64,000 nt of DNA. Source: Bradyrhizobium manausense (GTDB lineage: Bacteria > Pseudomonadota > Alphaproteobacteria > Rhizobiales > Xanthobacteraceae). A model generated the notes under the pieces. It was not told the origin of the DNA and searched no databases. It saw only the letters and a list, made by a program, of their open reading frames with translations. The stretch covers positions 411,151-475,150 of the forward strand of contig NZ_LJYG01000112.1 of the NCBI RefSeq assembly GCF_001440035.1, written 5' to 3'. Shown piece by piece: positions 46,531 to 55,517 of the stretch; positions within the stretch are counted from its first letter, which is position 1, and each line of letters starts with the position of its first letter. A program made the translations under genes and the position numbers.

Positions 46531-47007
46531 ATGAAGCTTGATAAGATCGACATCAGGATTTTATGCGAACTGCAGAAGAACGGGCGGATTTCCAACGTCG
46601 AGCTCGCAGAGCTGATCAACCTTTCTCCGAGCCCGTGCCTGATGCGCGTGAAGAGGCTCCAGACGGAAGGTTTCATCACCGGCTATTCCGCCCAGATTGA
46701 CGTTTCCAAGCTCGGCCAAACTCTGACTGTCTTCGCCGAAATCACCCTCAAGAATCATCGTCAGATCGATTTCGCGCGCTTTCTCACGACGATCGAGAAG
46801 ATCGATTCCGTGGTCGAGTGCCATCTCGTTTCGGGCGGATACGACTATCTCGTCAAATTCATCACGGCCGGGATCAGCGAGTACCAGGCGGTCATGGAAC
46901 GCCTGGTCGAGATGGATATCGGCATCGACAAATATTTCAGTTTCGTCGTGCTGAAATCGCCGATCGTGAAGTCCCATTTGCCGCTCGAAAGCATCTTCAA
47001 TAGCTGA
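46531..47007 (+). CDS. Lrp/AsnC-family transcriptional regulator
   Basis: A 158-residue regulator. The N-terminal helix-turn-helix is LDKIDIRILCELQKNGRISNVELAELINLSPSPCLMRVKRLQTEG at residues 2-50. The C-terminal RAM ligand domain includes FAEITLKNHRQIDFARFL and CHLVSGGYDYLVKFIT. Lrp-type proteins usually respond to an amino acid and control its catabolic genes. Embedded between oxidase and aminotransferase genes, this one is the likely regulator of the block (inference). It is convergent with the aminotransferase gene, with 16 bases between stops. Confidence 0.93.
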   Translation: MKLDKIDIRILCELQKNGRISNVELAELINLSPSPCLMRVKRLQTEGFITGYSAQIDVSKLGQTLTVFAEITLKNHRQIDFARFLTTIEKIDSVVECHLVSGGYDYLVKFITAGISEYQAVMERLVEMDIGIDKYFSFVVLKSPIVKSHLPLESIFNS

Positions 47008-47023
47008 CAAGCAGGCGCAGCGA

Positions 47024-48400
47024 TCAACCTTTCATCGCTGCGCGGACGTCCTTGTCTTCGAGCGTCTGGTCGAGCGTGACCCTTGTCCGTTCGATGATGC
47101 CGTCGATATCCGCATCCGTGCAGCAGAGCGGCGGCGCATAGCCCAGCACGCCCTGCGCGAAGGCGCGGATGACGAGGCCGTTGTCCCATGCGCGATCGAA
47201 GATACGGCGCGCCGCGTCGGCTTCCGCCGGCAGCGGCGTCTTGCGGTGCTTGTCCGTGACGAGCTCGATTGCGCCCAGCATACCACGACCCCTGACATCG
47301 CCGACGAGCGGATGATCGGCAAGCCCGCGAAGTCCTTCCATCAGACGATGCCCGGCCTTACGGCCGTTCTCCAGCAGGCCGTTTTCGTAAAGATCCAGGC
47401 ACGCGAGCCCGACGGCTGCGCTGACGGGGTGTGCGGAATAGGTGTAGCCGTGGCCGACGGCCGCCTTGCCGGCGCCGTCTGCAATGGTGTTGTAGACGCG
47501 GTCGGACACCAGAACGGCCCCCATCGGCACATAGCCCGACGTCAGGCCCTTGGCCGTGGTCATGAGATCCGGCACGACATCGTCCTCTTCACAAGCGAAC
47601 AGCGGACCGACACGGCCGAAGCCGGTGATGACCTCATCGGCAACGAACAGAACATCGTGCTCCCTGCAAACGGCATGCATCGCCTTCAGCCAAGACGGCG
47701 GCGGAACGAGGACGCCTCCTGACCCCTGTATCGGCTCGACATAGAAGGCGGCAACGCGTTCGGCACCGAGTTCGGCGATCTTGGCTCGCAACGCCGCGAC
47801 CGAGGCCGCAATGATGGCCTGTGGATGGGGACCGACAGGATTGCGATAGGCGTAGTGCGACGGAATCTTGTGCTGCCAGTTGTATGGCACTCCAAATCCC
47901 GCATGAAAGGCCGGCAGAGCAGTCAGGCCGGATCCGGCGGTCGACGATCCATGGTAGCCATGCTCGAGCGAAATGAACTGGTCCTTCTGCGGCCTACTCT
48001 TGGCGTGATAATAGTACCGGATGAACCGGATCGTGCTGTCGACGGCATCTGAGCCGCCCAAGGTGAAATAGACATGGTTCAGATCGCCAGGCGCCAATTC
48101 AGCCAGCCTGGCCGCCAGCCGGATCGCCGGGTCGGAGCCCAACCCGAAATAGCCCGTTGCATAAGGCAGCTCGCGGAGCTGCCTCAAGGCTGCCTCGACG
48201 ATGCTGTCCTGTCCGTAGCCGGCATTGACACACCACAGGCCCGCAAAACCGTCCAGCAATTGACGTCCCGAGACGTCGGTCAGCGTCGCGCCCTTCCCCG
48301 ACTTCAGCACACGAACGCCTGTCGCCTCGTGGCCGCGATAGGATGAGACCGGGTGAATCAGATGCGCGCGATCGAGCTCAATCAGCGAGTTGCTCAACAT
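47024..48400 (-). CDS. Class III PLP-dependent aminotransferase
   Basis: A 458-residue omega-aminotransferase-type enzyme. The PLP lysine is Lys284 in TTAKGLTSGYVPMGAV. The cofactor Asp is in LFVADEVITGFGRVG near 255, with GGSDAVDSTIRFIRYYY near 120 and EHGYHGSSTAG near 152. Family members move the terminal amino group of diamines, beta-alanine, taurine or GABA to pyruvate or 2-oxoglutarate. It resembles the polyamine-type and the uncharacterised rhizobial y4uB group. The semialdehyde product would suit the dehydrogenase encoded at 49561. GGAGG precedes ATG 48400. Confidence 0.9.
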   Translation of the reverse strand: MLSNSLIELDRAHLIHPVSSYRGHEATGVRVLKSGKGATLTDVSGRQLLDGFAGLWCVNAGYGQDSIVEAALRQLRELPYATGYFGLGSDPAIRLAARLAELAPGDLNHVYFTLGGSDAVDSTIRFIRYYYHAKSRPQKDQFISLEHGYHGSSTAGSGLTALPAFHAGFGVPYNWQHKIPSHYAYRNPVGPHPQAIIAASVAALRAKIAELGAERVAAFYVEPIQGSGGVLVPPPSWLKAMHAVCREHDVLFVADEVITGFGRVGPLFACEEDDVVPDLMTTAKGLTSGYVPMGAVLVSDRVYNTIADGAGKAAVGHGYTYSAHPVSAAVGLACLDLYENGLLENGRKAGHRLMEGLRGLADHPLVGDVRGRGMLGAIELVTDKHRKTPLPAEADAARRIFDRAWDNGLVIRAFAQGVLGYAPPLCCTDADIDGIIERTRVTLDQTLEDKDVRAAMKG

Positions 48401-48734
48401 GTCGTCCTCCAGATCAGCCGCAATGCTCGTGCGGCCCGCTCCGATGTCTTCGGAGCTCAACGTAAGACGCCCAGGACAGCACTTGCTCCCAGGCTGGACA
48501 TCGACGAAGGGCATTTTGACTGTCATTGACGATCTGCGCCGCATCTTATGCCGGCATCGGCCTGCGCCAGGCATTGGTGCTCAAGTCGTTCGCACAACTC
48601 TCTGCCATGCCTCCGATCCGATACGACACAATCTGCTTCCGGCCGCCGCGACAGCGGTGCTTTATCCGGTCGGCTGCCCGCTATGATTCCTGTCGTACCG
48701 GAACGCGGTGCGTGAGACCGAAAAGGATCGAGCC
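48401..48734. other. Divergent region between aminotransferase and dehalogenase genes
   Basis: This 334-base gap must carry promoters for both directions. No coding frame of good composition and no clear operator was seen. It is a sensible place to look for sites of the nearby Lrp-family regulator. Confidence 0.35.
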
Positions 48735-49424
48735 ATGGCAACGTTTAGACCCAAATACATCACCTTCGACTGTTACGGCACGCTGACCAATTTCGACATG
48801 GCCGGCGCGGCAAGGAGAGTCTATGGCTCCGAGCTCTCGTCGACGGCTATGGCAAAGCTGATCAAGGATTTTTCGGCGTACCGCCTCGACGAGGTTCTCG
48901 GCGCCTGGAAGCCGTACTTCGAGGTGGTGCACAATGCGCTGGAGCGCGCGTGCAAGCGCAACGGCATCGCATTTCGTCCGGAGCATGCCCAGCGCATCAA
49001 TGAGGAGATCCACACATGGGGTCCACATCCCGATGTCCCGGCGGGCCTGGCCAAAGTTGCCCGGGAGATTCCGCTGGTCATCCTGTCGAACTCCATGAAG
49101 AACCTCATCATGTCGAATGTGGAAAAGCTTGGCGCTCCGTTCCACATGGTCATCACTGCGGAGGAGACCGGCGCTTACAAGCCGCAGATGAAGGGCTTCG
49201 AATATATGCTCGACAAGCTGGGTTGCGGCCCGGAGGATATCACCCACGTTTCCTCCTCCTTCCGCTACGACCTGATGACCGCCTACGACCTCGGCATCAA
49301 GGGCAAGGTCTGGGTGAACCGCGGTCACGAGCCTGCAAACCCCTTCTATGAATACACCGAGGTCGCCGGCATCGACGGGCTCGCCGCAGCAGTCGGCCTG
49401 GAGCCCTTGCGCAAGAGCGCATGA
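48735..49424 (+). CDS. Type II haloacid dehalogenase (HAD superfamily)
   Basis: A 229-residue HAD hydrolase of the L-2-haloacid dehalogenase type. The nucleophile Asp12 is in ITFDCYGTLTNFD, with the aromatic/Thr context of dehalogenases. The second motif is ILSNSMKN near 120, Lys is in GAYKPQMKGF near 150, and the late acidic segment is HVSSSFRYDLMTAYDLG near 175. True L-2-haloacid dehalogenases have SSND in that last position, whereas here it reads SSSF, so the substrate may differ. AAAAGGATCG precedes the ATG. It is located among amine-catabolic genes and convergent with the semialdehyde dehydrogenase gene over a strong terminator. Confidence 0.85.
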   Translation: MATFRPKYITFDCYGTLTNFDMAGAARRVYGSELSSTAMAKLIKDFSAYRLDEVLGAWKPYFEVVHNALERACKRNGIAFRPEHAQRINEEIHTWGPHPDVPAGLAKVAREIPLVILSNSMKNLIMSNVEKLGAPFHMVITAEETGAYKPQMKGFEYMLDKLGCGPEDITHVSSSFRYDLMTAYDLGIKGKVWVNRGHEPANPFYEYTEVAGIDGLAAAVGLEPLRKSA

Positions 49425-49496
49425 GCGCAGTTCCTTCGGGTTCTCTCGCTGCGCTTCCATCCTTCAAAAGCTTCAATCGAAATCAGTGCGCCGTGA

Positions 49497-49537
49497 AACA
49501 AGAAAAGGGGGCGGTTCGACCGTCCCCTTTTCTTGTT
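49497..49537. terminator. Bidirectional rho-independent terminator
   Basis: AACAAGAAAAGGGG and CCCCTTTTCTTGTT flank a GCGGT/ACCG inner stem with a TCGA loop, giving a near-perfect 41-base palindrome. It has a GC core and A/T outer arms, so it provides a T-run for transcripts from either side. It sits exactly between the convergent dehalogenase and semialdehyde dehydrogenase genes. Confidence 0.92.
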
Positions 49538-49560
49538 CAGATACTGATCCGATAGGCCGC

Positions 49561-51018
49561 TCAGTACAGGCCGCCGACATGAAGCGCCTTGATCTCGAGA
49601 TATTCTTCCATCCCAAGCTGGGATCCCTCGCGTCCGAGGCCCGACTGCTTGACGCCGCCGAACGGCGCCACCTCAGTCGAGATCAGGCCGGTGTTCAGGC
49701 CGACCATGCCGAACTCGAGCGCCTCGGCAACACGCCATGAGCGTTTGAGGTTTTCAGTATAGAAATAGGCGGCAAGGCCGAATGGCGTGCCATTTGCGAT
49801 CGCAATCGCCTCGTCCTCGGTCTCGAAGCGGAAAAGCGGTGCGACCGGCCCGAAGGTCTCCTCTGAAGCCAGCAGCATCTCGGTGGTTGCGCCGCCGAGT
49901 ACGACAGGGCGGGCATATTGCCGACCCTCCGGCACCGCCCCACTCTCCGCGATGATCTTTGCGCCCTTGTTCAGGGCGTCCGTGACGTGCCGCTTGATCT
50001 TCTCGATCGCCGCGCCATTGATCATCGGCCCAATCGCAACGTCGTCTGCCGTGCCGGGACCGACCTTCATTTTTGCGACCTGGCTGGCAAGCTTCCGGGC
50101 GAAGGCGTCGTAAATGCCGGATTGAACCAGAATGCGATTGCAGCAGACGCACGTTTGCCCGCCATTGCGGAATTTTGACGCAATCGCTCCCTCGACCGCC
50201 CGGTCGATATCGGCATCGTCAAAAACGATGAACGGCGCGTTGCCACCGAGCTCAAGGCTCAGTCTCTTGATGTTGTCGGCGGCGCCTTTCATCAGCAAAG
50301 CGCCGACGCGGGTCGATCCGGTGAACGAGATCTTGCGGACGGTTTCGTTGGCCATCAGCTCCGCGCCAATGTCTGCCGGCATGCCCGTCACGATGTTGAT
50401 CACGCCCGCCGGAATTCCGGCCCGCTCAGCCAGAACAGCAATGGCGAGAGCTGAAAAAGGCGTAAATTCGGAAGGTTTGATGACGACTGTGCAGCCCGCG
50501 GCAAGCGCTGGTGCCACCTTGCGCGTGATCATCGCGTTGGGGAAATTCCAGGGCGTGATGATCCCGCAGACGCCGACGGGCTCTTTCAGCACCAGAATGC
50601 GACGATCGGCTGTGGGCGCCGGGATAGTCGATCCGTTGATGCGGCGGGCCTCTTCGGCAAACCATTTGACGAAGGATGCGCCATAACGGATTTCTCCGAG
50701 CGATTCCGCCAATGGCTTGCCCTGTTCCAGCGTGAGCAGAAGCGCCAAATCCTGCTCATGGCGTCGCATGAGCTCATACCAATGCTCCAGCAGCGCGGCA
50801 CGCTCTGCATGAGCCTTTGCCTTCCAGTGCTTGAACGCAGCGGCCGCAGCCTCGATTGCCGCCCTGGTCTCGTCTCGGCCCATGTCGGGGATGGTGCCAA
50901 GGACTTTCTGGCTGGCAGGATCGATGACATCAACGGTGGCTTTCGTGCTCGCATCTCGCCAGTTGCCGCTAATCAGCGCTTGCTGGCGAAACAGATCCTT
51001 GTCCTTCAACGCAATCAT
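49561..51018 (-). CDS. gabD: NAD(P)-dependent succinate-semialdehyde dehydrogenase
   Basis: A 485-residue aldehyde dehydrogenase of the GabD branch. Conserved segments include ITPWNFPNAMITRKVAPALAAG near 145, LELGGNAPFIVFDDADID near 250 with the base Glu, and the catalytic Cys in FRNGGQTCVCCNR near 287. The adjacent cysteine pair is typical of GabD, where it can act as a redox switch. EETFGPVAPLF is near 385. It would oxidise the semialdehyde released by the aminotransferase next door. AAGGAG precedes ATG 51018. The gap to the cupin gene (51019-51223) has no recognised feature. Confidence 0.9.
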   Translation of the reverse strand: MIALKDKDLFRQQALISGNWRDASTKATVDVIDPASQKVLGTIPDMGRDETRAAIEAAAAAFKHWKAKAHAERAALLEHWYELMRRHEQDLALLLTLEQGKPLAESLGEIRYGASFVKWFAEEARRINGSTIPAPTADRRILVLKEPVGVCGIITPWNFPNAMITRKVAPALAAGCTVVIKPSEFTPFSALAIAVLAERAGIPAGVINIVTGMPADIGAELMANETVRKISFTGSTRVGALLMKGAADNIKRLSLELGGNAPFIVFDDADIDRAVEGAIASKFRNGGQTCVCCNRILVQSGIYDAFARKLASQVAKMKVGPGTADDVAIGPMINGAAIEKIKRHVTDALNKGAKIIAESGAVPEGRQYARPVVLGGATTEMLLASEETFGPVAPLFRFETEDEAIAIANGTPFGLAAYFYTENLKRSWRVAEALEFGMVGLNTGLISTEVAPFGGVKQSGLGREGSQLGMEEYLEIKALHVGGLY

Positions 51019-51223
51019 GGGCTTGCTCCTTGGCTTCAGGCCCGGCCTCACCATCACCGTCTGATTTGCGGGTGGCGAGACGAAGCCGTCTCATGCGAGC
51101 AGTACAGGACGGAACGCCGCATTTTTCATCGAGAATGAAGTGTCTTGCCGCGTTGAATCTGGTTAGGCGCGGTCCCGGAGGTCGAATATTCTGAAGGCTG
51201 CTAGTGCTGCCCTCAACGTTGTC

Positions 51224-51580
51224 TCAATCATAATGGCAGACGTAGATCTTTCGCACGGTCTCGATCGTCCGCCAGACCCCGACGAAGCCGGGCTTCATCA
51301 CAAAGCTGTCGCCGGCGCGGTACCTCCTGGTCTCACCCCCCTTTTCCTCGATTTCGATGACGCCCGAGAGAATGTGGCAGAACTCGAAGGTGGTGCCCTT
51401 GATGGAATGGGTCTCGCCCGGCGTTGCTTCCCAGACGCCGGTCAGCACCTTCTCGCCTTTCGAGGCGTCCTGAGCCCAGGTCTTGAACGATGGATTGCCG
51501 GAAATGAGCCGTTCCGGGGCGGGCAATGCGTTCTTCGGTGCGAAGTCCGGATTGGTGTCGATGGTGATCAGAAGTGACAT
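51224..51580 (-). CDS. Single-domain cupin (DUF861/EutQ-like)
   Basis: A 118-residue beta-barrel protein. Conserved segments are VLTGVWEATPGETH, then FEFCHILSGVIEIEEKGG and YRAGDSFVMKPGFVGVWRTIETVRKIYV. The last is the signature of the cupin_3/DUF861 family, whose members often accompany amine or purine catabolism genes. The usual metal-binding His set is incomplete: the His in HSIKG and CHILSG remain, so catalytic ability is uncertain. AGGAAA precedes ATG 51580. It lies 13 bases downstream of the hydroxyacid dehydrogenase gene, so they are probably co-transcribed. Confidence 0.82.
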   Translation of the reverse strand: MSLLITIDTNPDFAPKNALPAPERLISGNPSFKTWAQDASKGEKVLTGVWEATPGETHSIKGTTFEFCHILSGVIEIEEKGGETRRYRAGDSFVMKPGFVGVWRTIETVRKIYVCHYD

Positions 51581-51593
51581 GGCGCGTTTCCTG

Positions 51594-52517
51594 TTAGTAG
51601 CCAAGTGCTCGATCGACAAGGCCGATCGGATTTTGTCCAGCACGGTGCAGCCGGATGTTCTCTATGACGGCTTGTGCTGCCGAATGCGGTTGCGTCACGG
51701 ACGCGATATGCGGCGTGATGATCACCTTCGGATGAGACCAGAGTGGATGGCTTTCCGGCAGCGGCTCGGGATCGGTGACGTCAAGCATCGCTGCTGCCAA
51801 ATGCCCGCTGTCGAGCGCCTCGATCAATGCACCCTGGTCCAGCTGCGGGCCGCGGCCGACGTGTAGCAGCCTCGCTCCCGCTGGCAAAAGCGAGAAGAGC
51901 CTTGCGTTCAGGATACCGCTTGTTTGCTCCGTCAGGGGAAGAAGACAGACGAGGATATCGGTTCCTCGCAGGAAATCGCCAAGCTGGTCGTCCCCATGAA
52001 AGCAGGCGACTCCCTCGACCACCTTCTTGCTGCGGCTCCACGTGGCAAGGGAAAATCGAAACGGTTTCAAGCGGTCGATCGCGGCTTGCGCCAGCATGCC
52101 AAGGCCGAGGAAGCCAATACGCCGATCGGTCGCCTGGGACGTGGCTAGCGCTTGCCAAACGCCCCTGCTCTGCTGCTCCCGGTAGGCCACCATCTCGCGA
52201 TGCAGCGTCAGCACGCCAAGGACGACGTACTCCTGCATCATGCGAACGATGCCATCCTCGACCATGCGCACGAGCTTTACATGACCAGGTATGGTCTCCG
52301 GCTTGAACTGGTCGACCCCAGCCCCTATGGAAAAGAGCAACTCCAGATTACAAAAGCGCGAGAGATCGTCGGGCGCGCTCCAGGTCAGCAGGTAGCGCAC
52401 CTTTTCCGGGTCGAAATTTTCGCTGCAATGGTAAAATTCCAGATCGGGGAGCTCGCACGCAAAAGCCTTCCGGAAGATTGCCCCCCTGGCAGCATCAGAA
52501 TTGAAAAGAAATGCCAT
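51594..52517 (-). CDS. D-2-hydroxyacid dehydrogenase (glyoxylate/hydroxypyruvate reductase A-like)
   Basis: A 307-residue NAD(P) enzyme. The dinucleotide motif IGFLGLGMLAQAAIDRL is near 133. ILVCLLPLTEQTSGILNARLFSLLPAGARLLHVGRGPQLDQGAL near 190-235 holds the substrate Arg-region equivalent. The catalytic His is in LWSHPKVIITPHIAS near 270, with Glu in DVTDPEPLPESHPLW before it. This fits GhrA, which reduces glyoxylate and hydroxypyruvate. In this setting it may reduce a 2-oxo acid made by amine catabolism (inference). It is divergent from the second GNAT gene. Confidence 0.88.
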   Translation of the reverse strand: MAFLFNSDAARGAIFRKAFACELPDLEFYHCSENFDPEKVRYLLTWSAPDDLSRFCNLELLFSIGAGVDQFKPETIPGHVKLVRMVEDGIVRMMQEYVVLGVLTLHREMVAYREQQSRGVWQALATSQATDRRIGFLGLGMLAQAAIDRLKPFRFSLATWSRSKKVVEGVACFHGDDQLGDFLRGTDILVCLLPLTEQTSGILNARLFSLLPAGARLLHVGRGPQLDQGALIEALDSGHLAAAMLDVTDPEPLPESHPLWSHPKVIITPHIASVTQPHSAAQAVIENIRLHRAGQNPIGLVDRALGY

Positions 52518-52843
52518 CGATGCACGCCCCTGCCCCGCCCGGCATGTCGACGACGCCGGGAAAAGCGATTAGCCTTGCAAGACTCTCTTGGGGATTCACG
52601 GCGATCCGCTCTGCCTGCACAGTTCTTGCCGAACACCGAGAGGGTAGCTGCAAGCCGGAGCTTTCCCTGCCGAATTACGTTGCAAGACAGGCCGAAGATT
52701 TCGAAAAGAAGGCCCAAACAGGCGAAACCTGCTGGCTTTCCGTGCGATAGTGCGGCGAAATGCGCCCGCTGTCCATTTTGGCGGGAGAGAAAAGGCGCGA
52801 TGTGCGAGAGATTGGCATCCCGCGAAGGAATGGACGAGTCGAG
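52518..52843. other. Divergent region before GNAT 2
   Basis: This 326-base gap lies between the start of the hydroxyacid dehydrogenase gene and the chosen start of the GNAT gene. No conserved element is seen. The GNAT frame extends back to 52760, but residues before 52844 do not resemble the paralogue. Both promoters must lie here. Confidence 0.35.
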
Positions 52844-53722
52844 ATGGGACGAACGGTACGCGTGAAGTCCTTTGAACTGGCTGCGAAAGACGTCAACGAC
52901 GTTGATGTGAAGCTGCTCCACGCGCTCTCGGCTGGGGTCGGCTGGCCGCATCGGCCCAAGGATTGGGATTTCTTGCGCCGCGCAGGCCACGGGATCGTAG
53001 CCGTTGATGGCATAGGACGCGTCTTCGGCAGCGCGATGTGGTTTCCATATGGCCGTGAATTCGCGACCATTGGCCTCGTGATCACATCGCCTCGAACCCA
53101 GGCTCAGGGTACTGGCCGTTGGCTTATGGAGCAGGTGTTCGAGCGGTGCGGCAACCGGAATTTGAGCCTCAACTCGACCGATGCCGCGTATCACCTATAT
53201 CTTTCGCTGGGCTTCACGAAGGAGGCCACGGTGTATCAGTGGCAAGGCGAGGTCGTGTCACCACTTCCGCCAGTGCCGGCGCTGGATGGTGAATTGAGCC
53301 CGCTGTCCACCGACGATATCGAAGCGATCGCGGCACTGGACGAGCGCGCATTCGGAGCCAACCGTCACAAGCTGCTTGCACTGCTTTCCGAAGGCGCGTC
53401 AATCTTCGTCCTGCGCCGCGGCGGTGAGACCGTCGGTTATTCCATGAAGCGCGAATTCGGGCGCGGTCATGTGATCGGCCCGATCGTCGCCAGCAATGAT
53501 TGTGACGCGATCCATCTTACGGCCGTCCATCTCAAGGATCTCGCCGGAAGGTTCGCCCGCGTGGATACGCGGGAGCAAACGGGCCTGTTTGCGGACTTCC
53601 TTCAACAGAGCCGCCTCGGGATGCAGGACACCGTTACGACCATGTCCAAGGGACGGCGATTCCTGAACCGAAAGGAAAACGAGCCGTGGGTCTACGGATT
53701 GGCCGGTCACGCCTTGAGCTGA
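52844..53722 (+). CDS. Two-domain GNAT N-acetyltransferase 2
   Basis: A 292-residue paralogue of the protein at 37974-38846, with the same two-half plan. The N-terminal half has FGSAMWFPYGREFATIGLVITSPRTQAQGTGRWLMEQV, where the acetyl-CoA loop QAQGTG is near 92, then LNSTDAAYHLYLSLGF. The C-terminal half has IFVLRRGGETVGYSMKREFGRGHVIGPIVAS. It ends the second amine-catabolic gene set, mirroring the position of GNAT 1 next to the first. Substrate unknown; an acylated-amine intermediate is a plausible guess. The start is chosen to match the paralogue's length. Confidence 0.82.
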   Translation: MGRTVRVKSFELAAKDVNDVDVKLLHALSAGVGWPHRPKDWDFLRRAGHGIVAVDGIGRVFGSAMWFPYGREFATIGLVITSPRTQAQGTGRWLMEQVFERCGNRNLSLNSTDAAYHLYLSLGFTKEATVYQWQGEVVSPLPPVPALDGELSPLSTDDIEAIAALDERAFGANRHKLLALLSEGASIFVLRRGGETVGYSMKREFGRGHVIGPIVASNDCDAIHLTAVHLKDLAGRFARVDTREQTGLFADFLQQSRLGMQDTVTTMSKGRRFLNRKENEPWVYGLAGHALS

Positions 53723-53774
53723 AGCTGTGAAGCGCTTCGTCAATTGAAGGTTGGCGCGCAGCGTTCTTCGTTTC

Positions 53775-54728
53775 CTAGAGTACGCCGGTGATCCGCAGCG
53801 CCTGTTCGAGTGCTCGCAACTCGTTTGGCGTGGCCGAGGGCTGCGGCGGTCGTACTGCGTCACACGAAAGACGTCCAAGCAATTTCAGGCACGCCTTGAG
53901 CCGCGCCGTCGCCCGTCCTCCCGGCGCATTGCGATAGATCGCGACAGCAAGGGGATAGAGCTTCTCATGCGCGGCGCGCGCCCGCGGCCAGTCGCCTGCC
54001 TCGGCCGCATCCCAGAGGCTGACGACAAGTTCCGGCACCACGCAGGCGAGGCTGACCTGGCTGCCGGCCGAGCCGACGAGATAGCTCGTCAGCAGATGTT
54101 CGTCGCCGGAGCCGAGCACGACGAAGTCCGGACGCAGCCGGCGGATCAGCCGCGAGTTCTGCTCGTACGTCGCAACCTCCCAGCTGCCCTCCTTGATCGC
54201 AACGAAGCGAGGATCTACGACGAGCCGTTCCAGCAGCGACGGGACGTAGGCCATCGCGCCCGCGCCGACGGGCGCGGCATAGAGCATCAGTGGTGCGGCC
54301 GTCGCATCGCGGATCCGGCGGTGATGCTCGATCACGCAGTCATTGGCATGGCCGAGCGCCCAGCTGTTGGGAGGAAACACCAGCAGCCCATCCGCGCCGG
54401 CCCTCTCCAGCGCAGCCGCCTCGCGCGCGGCCTCGAGGCTCGATTCATGATTGACCCCCGAAACAATCAGGCAGTCCTCCGGCGCGTGTCGGCGCGCCAG
54501 CTCCACGACTCGCAGTTTCTCGACCAGCGACAGAACGAAATTCTCGCCGGCATGACCGTTGACCAGGAGCCCATTTATGCCGGGCGTGCAGGCGACTGCG
54601 GCGAGATGGGCTGAGAGTTGCGCCTCATCCACGGCGAAATCGGCCGTCATCGGGACGATCGTGGCGGCGTGGATGCCGCGCAGGCGCGCGCCAAATGTTT
54701 GCGTCATGTCGCCGGATACGGCCGCCAT
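53775..54728 (-). CDS. DapA-family aldolase/lyase 1
   Basis: A 317-residue TIM-barrel enzyme of the dihydrodipicolinate synthase (DapA) superfamily. The Schiff-base Lys is in FVAIKEGSWEV near 175, and the catalytic Tyr is retained in PLMLYAAP near 147. The usual G-T-T-G-E motif reads NGHAGE (near 55), and the Arg of the P-x-R-T motif is absent, so it is not a lysine-pathway DapA. Such paralogues split or dehydrate 2-oxo acids derived from sugars or aromatics. It begins immediately after the stop of the ABC ATPase gene and is the last gene of the eleven-gene operon. Confidence 0.85.
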   Translation of the reverse strand: MAAVSGDMTQTFGARLRGIHAATIVPMTADFAVDEAQLSAHLAAVACTPGINGLLVNGHAGENFVLSLVEKLRVVELARRHAPEDCLIVSGVNHESSLEAAREAAALERAGADGLLVFPPNSWALGHANDCVIEHHRRIRDATAAPLMLYAAPVGAGAMAYVPSLLERLVVDPRFVAIKEGSWEVATYEQNSRLIRRLRPDFVVLGSGDEHLLTSYLVGSAGSQVSLACVVPELVVSLWDAAEAGDWPRARAAHEKLYPLAVAIYRNAPGGRATARLKACLKLLGRLSCDAVRPPQPSATPNELRALEQALRITGVL

Positions 54729-55517
54729 CTAGTGAATGATCTGGTCGAGGAATGTCCGCGCCCGCTCCGACTTCGGATGCTTGAAGAATTCCTCAGGCGC
54801 GGCCTGCTCGACCACCTTGCCCTCGTTCATGAACACGATGCGGTCGGCAACCTCACGGGCAAAGCCCATTTCATGGGTCACGCACAGCATGGTCATGCCC
54901 TCTTCGGCGAGCTTCTTCATCGTCTCCAGCACCTCCTTGACCATCTCAGGATCGAGCGCCGAGGTCGGCTCGTCGAACAGCATGATCTTGGGACGCATGC
55001 AGAGTGCCCGCGCGATGGCGACGCGCTGCTGCTGGCCGCCCGAGAGCTGCCCAGGATATTTCTCGGCCTGGTCCGGAATCCGGACCTTCGTCAGGAAATG
55101 CATGGCGAGGTCCTCGGCCTCCGCCTCGCTCATGCCGTTCGCGGTCATTGGCGCCAGAGTGCAATTCTCCAGCACCGTCATGTGCGGGAACAGATTGAAG
55201 CTCTGGAATACCATGCCGGTGTCGCGTCTGACCGCATCGATGTTCTTGCGCTGATAGTCGAGTTCGACGCCGTTGACGTAGATCAGCCCCTCGTCGTGCT
55301 TCTCGATGTGGTTGATGCAGCGGATGAGCGTCGACTTGCCCGAGCCGGAGGGACCACAGACAACGATCTTCTCGCCCTTGGCGACCTTGAGATCGATCTC
55401 GTTCAACGCCGTGAAGTCACCATAGTGCTTGTAGACCGCCTCCATGCGCACCGCAGGTACCTCGCGGAGCTGCGGCTGCACTGTTGCACGTTCCGTCATC
55501 ATCGGTGTCTGGCTCAT
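54729..55517 (-). CDS. Polar amino-acid-type ABC transporter ATPase
   Basis: A 262-residue nucleotide-binding protein of the GlnQ/HisP type. Walker A is [12 protein letters not shown] near 63, the Q-loop region is [21 protein letters not shown], the signature [15 protein letters not shown] near 160, and Walker [17 protein letters not shown] near 180. The switch His is in [18 protein letters not shown]. The start overlaps the permease stop (ATGA), and the stop touches the ATG of the DapA-like gene, so translation is coupled on both sides. Confidence 0.95.
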   Translation of the reverse strand: MSQTPMMTERATVQPQLREVPAVRMEAVYKHYGDFTALNEIDLKVAKGEKIVVCGPSGSGKSTLIRCINHIEKHDEGLIYVNGVELDYQRKNIDAVRRDTGMVFQSFNLFPHMTVLENCTLAPMTANGMSEAEAEDLAMHFLTKVRIPDQAEKYPGQLSGGQQQRVAIARALCMRPKIMLFDEPTSALDPEMVKEVLETMKKLAEEGMTMLCVTHEMGFAREVADRIVFMNEGKVVEQAAPEEFFKHPKSERARTFLDQIIH

